Below, in pieces: positions 36,204 to 43,719 of a DNA stretch of 50,217 bases. This stretch comes from Laspinema palackyanum D2c. GTDB taxonomy: Bacteria > Cyanobacteriota > Cyanobacteriia > Cyanobacteriales > Laspinemataceae. The notes under the pieces are model-generated. The model was not told where the DNA came from. It saw only the letters and a list, made by a program, of their open reading frames with translations, and searched no databases. Location of the stretch: positions 310,455-360,671 of the forward strand of contig NZ_JAMXFD010000004.1 of the NCBI RefSeq assembly GCF_025370875.1, given 5' to 3'. How positions within the stretch are numbered: the stretch's first letter is position 1; every line of letters begins with the position of its first letter. The position numbers and the translations under genes are program-made.

Positions 36204-37472
36204 TTTAACAAGCCTTATGCATATAATCCTGACTTGCCGGAAAAGAATGTTGACAATAGCGAGAACCAGCAGATTCAGGCTGAGACTAACGAAAATACAG
36301 AATCTAAGCAAGATGAATCATCAGGTTCAGGCATAGGTGCGAGGATAGCAGGAGCAGCAGTCGGGGGGATACTCGGTGCTCGCTCTGGAGGAATCGTTGG
36401 TGCCGTAGCAGGCTCCGTTGCTGGCGCTATGATTGGTAAGGGTACTGCTGATACGGTTAACCGTGCTGTAGATAATTTAGGGGATGCAGCCCACAGTGTC
36501 GCAGACGGTATTACCCACACTGTAGAAGATCTAGGCACAGTAGTAAAGGAAACTGCTGAGGAAGTTAAACCCTCTATCAAAGCTACAGCAGAAGCAGTCA
36601 AGGAGACTGTTGAGGAAACCAAGCCTTCGATTAAAGGTATAGCCGAATCTGTCAATGAGACAGTTAAGGAAACCAAGCCTTCTGTAGTAAATGCAGTCAA
36701 GAGCGCATCCGAGGAAGTCCAACCTACGATTAGAGAAGTAAAAGATTCGGTCAAGCAGACAGTGGAAGGTGTCAAGCCTTCTATACAAAGTGCAGCGGAC
36801 TCTATTAAGAGCACTGCCGATGAAGTTAAACCTTCTGCCAAAGCTGTAGCTCAGGAAATTGAAGGGGCAACTAAGGATCTGCGATCGACTGTAAAACAGA
36901 CAGCCAAAGCAGTTGAGCCATCTATAAAAAGTGCGGCCCACTCCCTTGAGTCATCTGGCAAGAGTGCCGCTGAATCCCTGAAGTCATCGGCTAAAAGCGC
37001 AGCCGACTCTGCTAAGAATGCAGCGCAGGAGGTTAAGCAGGATGTTAAGTCATCGGCTAAAAGTGCAGCCGAATCTGCTAAAGGTGCAGCGCAGGAGGTT
37101 AAGCAGGATGTTAAGTCATCGACTCAAAATACAACCCCATCCCCTCAAAGTACAGGGTATGATTTTAAGTCATCTGCCCCCAATCCAACCCCATTTACTC
37201 CAGGTACAGGGCAGGATGTTAAGCCCTCGGCCCCAAATCCAACCCCATTTACTCCAGGTACAGGGCAGGATGTTAAGTCCTCGGCCCAAAAAGCAGCCCA
37301 ATCTGCTAAAGGTGCAGGGCATGATATTAAGTCATCTGCCCAATATCTAGCCGACGCCGCCGCCGAGAAAAATAAGGAGAAGGAGAGCGATATTCACATC
37401 TCCGGCAGTCCTGAAGTCAAGGACAAAGTGGTCATTCATGACCAGAGAATCAATAAGGACTCGGCAAAGTAA
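36183..37472 (+). CDS. LEA-like repeat protein with glycine zipper
   Basis: A 429-residue highly hydrophilic protein. After a polar N-terminus (~1-48) comes one glycine-zipper segment (GIGARIAGAAVGGILGARSG, continuing to about 82) able to insert in or bind membranes. Then ~200 residues of amphipathic Lys/Glu/Ser/Ala repeats follow (VKETVEETKPSIKG type), two near-exact 22-residue units (KSAAESAKGAAQEVKQDVKSS; DNA period 66 bp near 37020-37120), and two 18-residue Pro units (NPTPFTPGTGQDVK; 54 bp period). Composition and periodicity resemble group-3 LEA/apolipoprotein-like proteins that protect membranes in drying or salt stress; this role is inferred. A terminator hairpin follows. Confidence 0.8.
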   Translation: MTDNNPNFNKPYAYNPDLPEKNVDNSENQQIQAETNENTESKQDESSGSGIGARIAGAAVGGILGARSGGIVGAVAGSVAGAMIGKGTADTVNRAVDNLGDAAHSVADGITHTVEDLGTVVKETAEEVKPSIKATAEAVKETVEETKPSIKGIAESVNETVKETKPSVVNAVKSASEEVQPTIREVKDSVKQTVEGVKPSIQSAADSIKSTADEVKPSAKAVAQEIEGATKDLRSTVKQTAKAVEPSIKSAAHSLESSGKSAAESLKSSAKSAADSAKNAAQEVKQDVKSSAKSAAESAKGAAQEVKQDVKSSTQNTTPSPQSTGYDFKSSAPNPTPFTPGTGQDVKPSAPNPTPFTPGTGQDVKSSAQKAAQSAKGAGHDIKSSAQYLADAAAEKNKEKESDIHISGSPEVKDKVVIHDQRINKDSAK

Positions 37473-37514
37473 GGACTTAACTCCAGCTTGTTAAAGCTAG
37501 GGCTAAGAGAGTTT

Positions 37515-37555
37515 AAAAGAGAGTGGATCTTAGAAAAGAGTCCACTCTTTTCTGT
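37515..37555 (+). terminator. Terminator after the LEA-like gene
   Basis: AAAAGAGAGTGGA pairs with TCCACTCTTTT around a 13-nt loop. The right arm ends in TTTT on the plus strand. Confidence 0.65.
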
Positions 37556-37690
37556 GTAATGGACTCTGACAGTACCAGGATCAATGTAGAGAAGGTCTGC
37601 AATTTTCTGATTGCTCCGTCCGGCTACAATCATTGCCAAGATTTCCTGTTCGCGCCTCGTGAGCGGATTTTCCGGTAATTCTTTAGCCTC
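37535..37690 (-). pseudogene. Remnant of a LuxR-type helix-turn-helix regulator
   Basis: The minus strand encodes PLTRREQEILAMIVAGRSNQ followed by KIADLLYIDPGTVRVHYT, the core of a LuxR/NarL DNA-binding domain. The usual ending (NIxxKL) is replaced by unrelated residues that overlap the plus-strand terminator hairpin. The 38 codons before it overlap the metallophosphoesterase 3' end and are not receiver-like. The open frame (37436-37780) is therefore a scar, not an intact regulator. Confidence 0.65.
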
Positions 37691-37703
37691 TGATCCCAAT
37701 GAG

Positions 37704-38648
37704 TTAGACAGATGAGCGAAGTGTGAATAGAGTGACCTCTGGTGGGCAATTGAGCCGTATCGGTAGGATGCTAAAACCAATTCCTCGGTTTACATAAAGA
37801 CGATTGCCTGACTGCCCATATCCTTTAATCCAGCCGTCAGCCTTTACCTCATTTTCTTTACTAAAAGTCATCCAAGACCATTCTGGAGTGAAGGGTAGAC
37901 GAACTTGCCCCCCATGAGTGTGTCCTGCCACAGCCAAAGGTGCAGTGTTAGGAGGTAACGCTTCAAAGGAATCTGGGTTGTGCATCATCACCAACCTGGG
38001 TGTTCCTTCTGGCACCAAGTTCACCGAGACTTTCGGCTTATCGTTATTTGGCCAGTGTGCGCCGATGCCTACTAGGTATAGGGGGGTGTTGTCGGCTGTG
38101 TTTGCTGCGGTGGGGTTGCCATTCTCGGACGGTGCAATTGCTCTTAGGGCTGGGTTGCCGATCGCAACCGCCTCGTTCTGGAGGACTTCCACACCCACTG
38201 CTTCAAGCGCTTTATGCAATTGAGCCGCTAACTGTCTGTTTGGCGTTGTTTGCTTGCTTTTCATTGCATAGTCATGATTGCCCAAGACAGCATAGGTGGG
38301 GATGCCTGCTTCTGGAAGCGATCGCACAATTTCAACAGCCTTGCTAATCTCTTCCCTTGGATCTTCACCTGGATGGTAGATAAAGTCACCCGCAATTAGC
38401 ACCAGTGCTGGACGCTCCTCGATTAATTGTTCCACAATGCGGCTGATGGTACTGGTGTTGTCCATCCACATTCCTATTTGCCAGTCAGCAATCAGTGCAA
38501 CTCGCTTCCCTTCCCAAGCAGCGGGAAGATTAGGGATTTCTGCAACTTCCTCTTCTGTGTCAATTAGGTACGGTTCGAGCAAACCCCAAAAGAGAATTAA
38601 GCCAAAAATTCCTAACAAAACCAACAATGTATATTTAATTGTCTTCAT
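37704..38648 (-). CDS. Calcineurin-like metallophosphoesterase, membrane-anchored
   Basis: A 314-residue protein with an N-terminal membrane anchor (YTLLVLLGIFGLILFWGLL). Metal-site motifs are present as GDFIY, GNHDY, MMHNPD and GHTHGGQVRLP, placing it near the YkuE-like group. The first motif is DWQ in place of the usual DxH, so one metal ligand is glutamine. The substrate is unknown; members of this group act on phosphodiesters or phospholipids. It is the only intact minus-strand gene in a region of plus-strand genes and fragments. Confidence 0.88.
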   Translation of the reverse strand: MKTIKYTLLVLLGIFGLILFWGLLEPYLIDTEEEVAEIPNLPAAWEGKRVALIADWQIGMWMDNTSTISRIVEQLIEERPALVLIAGDFIYHPGEDPREEISKAVEIVRSLPEAGIPTYAVLGNHDYAMKSKQTTPNRQLAAQLHKALEAVGVEVLQNEAVAIGNPALRAIAPSENGNPTAANTADNTPLYLVGIGAHWPNNDKPKVSVNLVPEGTPRLVMMHNPDSFEALPPNTAPLAVAGHTHGGQVRLPFTPEWSWMTFSKENEVKADGWIKGYGQSGNRLYVNRGIGFSILPIRLNCPPEVTLFTLRSSV

Positions 38649-39415
38649 TTTTGATAACCTATCTCATACTTTTAAAGAAGAATTTAAGCAACTGGAGGAT
38701 GTGGCATTAATCACTAAAATGGGTTGCCCCTCCTTCAGCGTGATGACAAAGCCACTCTTTCCAACTGCTGGTGCCCTTGGGCTTCTGCTCGCTCCCTCTT
38801 TTCCGATGGTCGAATTTGGTGAAACTTCTGCAACATCTTCGGCAGAGGCTACGGTCAACCTCCCTTTAAACCTACTTGGATATAAAAGGAAGCACATCTA
38901 TCAATAGGGGGTTTTTTCTCTCTAACTAATGGCAGATGTTTAAAAATATTGAACTGTTATCTCGACAGTGGATAGTCGAGGGAACTTTTGCTTTCTTTTG
39001 TTTAACGTCTAAAAACGCTGATATTGCCAGTTAGTGGGATTGAGGGATTAATTTTAGGTTGAATTAATGGGATGTCCGAGTTGGTGGAAATGTCAAGATA
39101 AGCGCGCACCCTCAAGGGTCTGGCTCCACAAACCAAGCACCCCTGCGCGGGTTAACTACAGGGGCAATCCCCACAGATTCCATTCCAATAAAACTTGACC
39201 AATCCTAAAAATTGTATATTGACCATCTCTTCCTCTTCTCTTTTAGGAAGAATAATCAACAGATTTTTTAGGGTATAAGGTTTCTTTTTTCCGGGAAAAT
39301 ATTGTTTCTTTTTTTACTCACTCGTTTGGTTTTTGGAGATGTCTATTGACAAATTTATCAAAATCTGATAATAAGGCTAAAGACCCATATCTATGGCTGT
39401 GACGCCTCAAACAAA
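38649..39415. other. Intergenic region with gene debris
   Basis: 767 nt. It includes the DUF512 3' fragment (39010-39068). Short frames on both strands at 38664-38907 have no recognisable domain. The last 100 nt before the glycosyltransferase are A/T-rich and probably hold its promoter. Confidence 0.6.
39010..39068 (+). pseudogene. Fragment of the DUF512 gene 3' end
   Basis: About 60 nt matching 34711-34770 at roughly 85 percent by eye. It reads KTLILPVSGIEGLILG and then TGA, compared with KTSILPVSGIDGLILGCIN in the intact gene. Nothing of the rest of the gene remains. Confidence 0.75.
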
Positions 39416-40585
39416 GTGAAATCCTATATCAAGTCGTTCTTACAGAAAATCCAGAAATCCTATACCCCGCAGGGGTTTTATCCAACAATTGGGGACTGGT
39501 GGAACCAACTCTCTGATCGCCAGCGCAAGTCCAATGGTTTAATACAAAACATCTATCCTCCTCAAACCCTATGCCGCCAAGCACCCAAAACCATTGATGC
39601 CGAACTGTACTGGAAATTCACCCTAGACTATGGAACCCTGTCCCGACCTGCCTATCTAGCATCAGTAGAAGGGGGAAGGTTTTGCCAGGGCGTCGCTGTG
39701 ATTACTCCAGATAATTACCTGTTATCTGATGCGTCAATTTACATGAGAATTGACCCAAATAAGCCTGAAAAACATCCAATCTTCCACCAAGAGATTCCTT
39801 CACCTACCTACCTAGATAAAACGGTTGCTGTATTAAGTTCTGCCGGTGCGAACACGTTTTTTCACTGGATCGTCGATGTTTTACCTCGATATGCCCTACT
39901 GCGGCGATCGCCAGATTGGTTTGAAGACATCGATTATTTTATCGTCAATGACCTAGCCCATGCCTTTCAGCGCGACTCACTCAATCTTCTCAACATTCCC
40001 CAAGAGAAAATTATCACCGCAGCAGATTACCCTCACCTACAAGCGAAACGTTTGCTAGTGCCCTCCTTTGTTCGTCACCAAACCTGTAACATTGGGAACT
40101 GGGTCTTTGATTTTCTCAGGCAAGAATTAGTCCCCCAGTCAATTCTTGATTCTGATGACTCTCAAAAAACCCGACGTCTCTACATTAGCCGCAACAAAGC
40201 CAGCAGCCGACGGCTTCTCAATGAAGAGGTAATATTTGATAGATTGCAACCCAAAGGATTTGAAAAAGTTTTTTTAGAAGACTATTCCCTATCCGAGCAA
40301 ATCGAGTTATTTGCCACCGCTAACTGTGTAGTTGCCCCTCATGGTGCTGGACTTACAAATCTCATTTTTTGTCCTAAAAACACTAAAGTATTAGAGATTT
40401 ATTCCCCCAATTATGTTAGTGTCAGTTATTGGAACATTTCCAATCAAGTTGGCTTAGATTATTATTACCTATTTGGGTCAGGTGAACGACCCAAGCCATT
40501 TGAAGATCCTCACCTCAGACTAGAGGACATTCAGGTAAACATTCCTGAATTTGAAGCCATGCTGAAGCAAATGCAACTTGAATAG
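39416..40585 (+). CDS. Glycosyltransferase family 61 protein (DUF563)
   Basis: A 389-residue protein. GT61/DUF563 hallmarks are NTFFHWIVDVLPRYALLRR in the middle, LYISRNKASSRRLLNE, and the nucleotide-sugar region VVAPHGAGLTNLIFCP. Such enzymes transfer xylose or related sugars to glycans; in bacteria the acceptor is usually an exopolysaccharide. No signal peptide. The start is a GTG whose GTGA overlaps the stop of a 9-codon frame beginning ATG at 39393-39394, which may couple translation. It is a lone glycan gene among debris, suggesting transfer or rearrangement. Confidence 0.88.
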   Translation: MKSYIKSFLQKIQKSYTPQGFYPTIGDWWNQLSDRQRKSNGLIQNIYPPQTLCRQAPKTIDAELYWKFTLDYGTLSRPAYLASVEGGRFCQGVAVITPDNYLLSDASIYMRIDPNKPEKHPIFHQEIPSPTYLDKTVAVLSSAGANTFFHWIVDVLPRYALLRRSPDWFEDIDYFIVNDLAHAFQRDSLNLLNIPQEKIITAADYPHLQAKRLLVPSFVRHQTCNIGNWVFDFLRQELVPQSILDSDDSQKTRRLYISRNKASSRRLLNEEVIFDRLQPKGFEKVFLEDYSLSEQIELFATANCVVAPHGAGLTNLIFCPKNTKVLEIYSPNYVSVSYWNISNQVGLDYYYLFGSGERPKPFEDPHLRLEDIQVNIPEFEAMLKQMQLE

Positions 40586-40804
40586 CTTTTTTATTTTCCC
40601 CCTCTGTTCTCCCCCTAGGACTGAAACTTGTCCGCTCAATCTGTGGTGGTCATCAAAATGACGAGTCTACTCTTGAATGATCACCGCTCCCTCCAGAACT
40701 TTGTCGGGCAGGCAACCATGAGTGCCTTAACAGATATGGTTTCCAAGGCTGCACCCGCAAAAAAAACTTATTACAGTTAAACATTAAGAACTCAAGACCC
40801 TATA

Positions 40805-40911
40805 TATAGCGGGTCTAAATCAATTTGCTATAACAATAGCGAGCAAGATGCTGGCACTCCAAGGGGAACGGCTGTTGGATCCATTGTCAAAATGATTTAG
40901 GTTCGCTCTAT
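40805..40911. mobile_element. MITE-like element, copy 1
   Basis: About 107 bp bounded by inverted arms: left TATAGCGGGTCTAAATCAAT, right (reverse complement) ATAGAGCGAACCTAAATCAT. The interior contains GCGAGCAAGATGCTGGCACT. A second copy lies at 49979-50086. TA-rich ends suggest a Tc1/mariner-IS630-type target. Confidence 0.7.
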
Positions 40912-40969
40912 GAGTTCCTGTCGCTGCACTATGCCTGCCTGTCGGCTCACCTGGACATCACCCAGAAAC

Positions 40970-41026
40970 TTAACAAAATTTAATCAATTAGGCTATACTG
41001 TAGCCTGGATATATCAAAATGATATA
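40970..41026 (+). promoter_or_regulatory. padR promoter with two 6-5-6 inverted repeats
   Basis: TTAACA (40970-40975) and TATACT (40994-40999) are spaced 18 bp. AGGCTA-N5-TAGCCT (40990-41006) overlaps the -10. TATATC-N5-GATATA (41010-41026) ends one base before the ATG. The second is the likelier PadR operator, covering the start site and ribosome-binding region. Confidence 0.6.
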
Positions 41027-41027
41027 A

Positions 41028-41597
41028 ATGCTTGAACTCTCTGCTTTAGGACTGCTGCAGCGCCATCCCTTACATGGCTACAGGTTGAAGCAAGAACTGG
41101 AGCTATTTATGAGTAGCTGCATGAGCGTCAACTATGGAGCCATTTACCCCTTGCTGAAACGCTTGGAGGAACGGGGTTACATTGCTGCGATCGCCCGGGA
41201 ATCTGGAGACGCAGGTCCCAGTCGCACGATTTATGGCATTACTCCCAGTGGGTGCGATCGCTGGCGGCAGAAAATGCTCGAACATCCCCAGGATAGCTGG
41301 GTGAAAAGTCGCGCTCGTTTTGCGATTAAATGTTTCTTTTTCAGCGATTTAGAACCGGAGGCGAGGCTGGAATTAATGGAACATCGTTTAGTGCTTTGTC
41401 GCGCTCGATACAAAAGTTTCAGCGAAAAACCTTTGCCGGAGGATTCCTATCAAGTCGCTGTCTGGAATCGACATCTGGATGTTCTCAAATCAGAAATAAA
41501 ATGGGTGCAAGAACAAATTGCCATTGAGGTGCAACAGTCGGGACATGGGGATAGGGGGAAAGCAAAGGGAGGGGCAAATCACTTAGGCGATCGCTAA
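41028..41597 (+). CDS. PadR-family transcriptional regulator
   Basis: A 189-residue PadR regulator: winged helix at ~1-90 (LLQRHPLHGYRLKQELE; NYGAIYPLLKRLEERGYI; SRTIYGITPSG) and a helical dimerisation domain at ~95-170 (RARFAIKCFFFSDLEPEARLELMEHR). The last ~20 residues (SGHGDRGKAKGG...) look like readthrough into non-conserved sequence. PadR proteins repress efflux and detoxification genes, and this one lies 91 nt before an RND pump on the same strand, so it probably controls it. A damaged partial copy lies at 35524-35813. Confidence 0.92.
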   Translation: MLELSALGLLQRHPLHGYRLKQELELFMSSCMSVNYGAIYPLLKRLEERGYIAAIARESGDAGPSRTIYGITPSGCDRWRQKMLEHPQDSWVKSRARFAIKCFFFSDLEPEARLELMEHRLVLCRARYKSFSEKPLPEDSYQVAVWNRHLDVLKSEIKWVQEQIAIEVQQSGHGDRGKAKGGANHLGDR

Positions 41598-41688
41598 GTT
41601 TCGTCATCGGTTTAAATCCCTTAATTAATACATCCCCCATAAAACTTTAACTTATTGATTAAAAAGTCGAACAAAAACAGGGAAAAAC

Positions 41689-43617
41689 ATGAAATCAACA
41701 AACCCTTCCAATGGAGAACTGGAAACTAAAGAACCCGTAAATTCTGTTCCTCCCGAAAGCGAATTAGAGCAACAGCAAGACAAACCGTTACGAGGTAAAA
41801 AGCGCCGGTTTAAATGGAGCAGCAGGCGGGGCCGATCGCTCGCTTCTGCTCTGTTTTTCCTCATCTTAGTCGCCGGGGGTGGCGCTGGCTGGTATTTCTG
41901 GCAATGGCGGCAAACCGCAATGGCGAGTAGCGAACAGCAAGGCGCACCCCAACGGCCCCAAGGGGTGGCGGTGCGATTAGCGACCGTGGAAATGACTACT
42001 TTAAGGGAGACATCAGAGTTTGTCGGGACCCTAGAGGCACAACAGGCAGCAGTGGTGCGCCCAGAAATGGCGGGAAGGGTGAGTCAGATTAATGTCAAAG
42101 CGGGGGATAAAGTCTCCCGAGGGGATATTATTGCCCGGATTGATACTCGGGAAATTGAAGCCAGACTCCGCCAAGCACAGGCGGCACAAGCTCGGGCGCA
42201 ATCTCGGGTTGCAGAATTACAAGCGGGAACCCGACCCGAGGAAATTGCTCAAGGAGAGGCCCGTTTAGCCGCAGCGGAGGCCCGATTGGCGGAGGTGCTG
42301 GCGGGGACTCGTCCAGAAGAGATTGCTCAGGCACAAGCGCGTTTGCGGCAAGCGGAGGCGCGACTGGCTCAATTGCGCGCGGGGACTCGTCCGGAAGAGA
42401 TTGCCCAAGCGGAGGCTCGGTTACAACAGGCGAAATCGGGTCTGGAATCCTTACGGGCGGGGAGTCGCGGGGATGAAATCGCCCAAGCTCAAGCCCAAAT
42501 TGCGGATGCTCAGGCGCGGGTGGAGTTAACCACGGAACGGGTGGAACGGAATCGGGAGTTAGCGGATCAAGGGGCAATTTCCCGCGATCGCTTTGATGAA
42601 GTGGTTACGGAAAGCCGACGCGCCCAAGCGGATTTACAGCGCTTTCGCCAACGGGTGGAGGAGTTGGAAAAGCAGCGTCAAGAGGACATTATTGGCGCTG
42701 AATTACAAGTGACGGAAGCGGAACAAGCATTAGCCCAGCAGCAACGGGGGGCGCGTCCCGAAGAAATTGCTCAGGCTCAAGCGGAGGTGGCGGAAGCCCA
42801 GCAACTGCTGAATCAGCGAGAAAATGGCGCACGTCCGGAAGAGATTGCCCGCGCAGAAGCGGAAGTTGAAGAAACAAGGCAAGAGTTACGACAATTAGAG
42901 AATGGGACCCGACCCGAGGAGATTGACCAAGCTCAGGCACAAGTGGCGGAGGCGATCGCCCAAGTGAGAGCGTTGGAGGTGCAGTTACAAGATGCCAATG
43001 TCGTCGCACCCTTTGAGGGAATTGTGGGCGATATTCCAGCGAAAGTGGGAGATGTCGTCAGTATCGGGCAGGAATTAACGACGTTGACCCAAAATGATGC
43101 TTTGGAATTGCGGCTGTCGATTCCCCTGGAACGGGGGGCGGATCTGAAGTTAGGGATGCCGGTGGAAATTACCGATGCCAATGGACAACCCTTGTCTGTG
43201 GGGAAGGTGAGTTTTGTTTCTCCCACGGTGAATTCCGATTCCCAAACGATTTTAGCTAAGGCCAGTTTTGCCAATCAAGGACAACTGCGCGATCGCCAGT
43301 TTGTGCGGGCTAAGTTGGTTTGGGACGAACGGAACAATCGGATTGTGGTACCCACGACGGCAATTACCTTCCAAGGGGAGGAGCGCTTTATCTTTGTGGC
43401 GCGAGGGGAGGACCCGGTGACGGCGGAACGAGTGGCGGTAACCCTGGGATTGGTCCAAGGCGATCGGGCGGAAGTGATTGAAGGACTGGCAAACGGCGAT
43501 CGCATCGTCATTTCCGGTTTACAACGCCTCTCGGATGGGGATCAGATTCGTCCCCTTGTCGATGAACCACCCTCCGCGAATCCCGAGTCTTCCCCGAAGG
43601 CAGCACCCTCGCCCTAA
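41689..43617 (+). CDS. RND efflux periplasmic adaptor (HlyD/MFP family)
   Basis: A 642-residue adaptor. A charged cytoplasmic N-terminus is followed by a membrane anchor at about 60-80 (LASALFFLILVAGGGAGWYF), the first half of the lipoyl domain (QQAAVVRPEMAGRVSQINVKAGDKVSRG), and then an unusually long coiled-coil hairpin. Exact 26-residue repeats are seen in it: four starting AGTRPEEIAQ (DNA 42223, 42301, 42379, 42457) and three in the returning arm (42751, 42829, 42907). The second lipoyl half (NVVAPFEGIVGDIPAKVGD), a beta-barrel and a membrane-proximal domain follow. Family members are usually ~400 residues. Pro-rich C-terminus. It is 102 nt from the permease start. Confidence 0.93.
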   Translation: MKSTNPSNGELETKEPVNSVPPESELEQQQDKPLRGKKRRFKWSSRRGRSLASALFFLILVAGGGAGWYFWQWRQTAMASSEQQGAPQRPQGVAVRLATVEMTTLRETSEFVGTLEAQQAAVVRPEMAGRVSQINVKAGDKVSRGDIIARIDTREIEARLRQAQAAQARAQSRVAELQAGTRPEEIAQGEARLAAAEARLAEVLAGTRPEEIAQAQARLRQAEARLAQLRAGTRPEEIAQAEARLQQAKSGLESLRAGSRGDEIAQAQAQIADAQARVELTTERVERNRELADQGAISRDRFDEVVTESRRAQADLQRFRQRVEELEKQRQEDIIGAELQVTEAEQALAQQQRGARPEEIAQAQAEVAEAQQLLNQRENGARPEEIARAEAEVEETRQELRQLENGTRPEEIDQAQAQVAEAIAQVRALEVQLQDANVVAPFEGIVGDIPAKVGDVVSIGQELTTLTQNDALELRLSIPLERGADLKLGMPVEITDANGQPLSVGKVSFVSPTVNSDSQTILAKASFANQGQLRDRQFVRAKLVWDERNNRIVVPTTAITFQGEERFIFVARGEDPVTAERVAVTLGLVQGDRAEVIEGLANGDRIVISGLQRLSDGDQIRPLVDEPPSANPESSPKAAPSP

Positions 43618-43719
43618 GCATCGGTGAGTTGATAAAAGTGAGAGTGAAAAATTTTGAACCTTTCTCTCACTTTAAATAGTTCAGGAACTAGCCCTAATTG
43701 TCGCGAATCCCTAACGCTA

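Larger units (their letters stand above)
40586..41027. other. Intergenic region with a MITE-like element
   Basis: 442 nt. A 40-codon frame at about 40658-40780 (MTSLLLNDHRSLQNF...) is open upstream too and may be the tail of a lost gene. It is followed by the MITE copy and the padR promoter. Confidence 0.5.

Noticed and set aside
36275-36941. Long minus-strand frames of 188 and 136 codons inside the LEA-like gene
   Set aside because: Antisense shadows produced by the repetitive codons of the plus-strand gene.
38437-38907. 156-codon plus-strand frame and its antisense 77-codon partner
   Set aside because: The first overlaps the metallophosphoesterase start antisense, and neither has a recognisable domain; a very small gene at 38664-38897 cannot be fully excluded.
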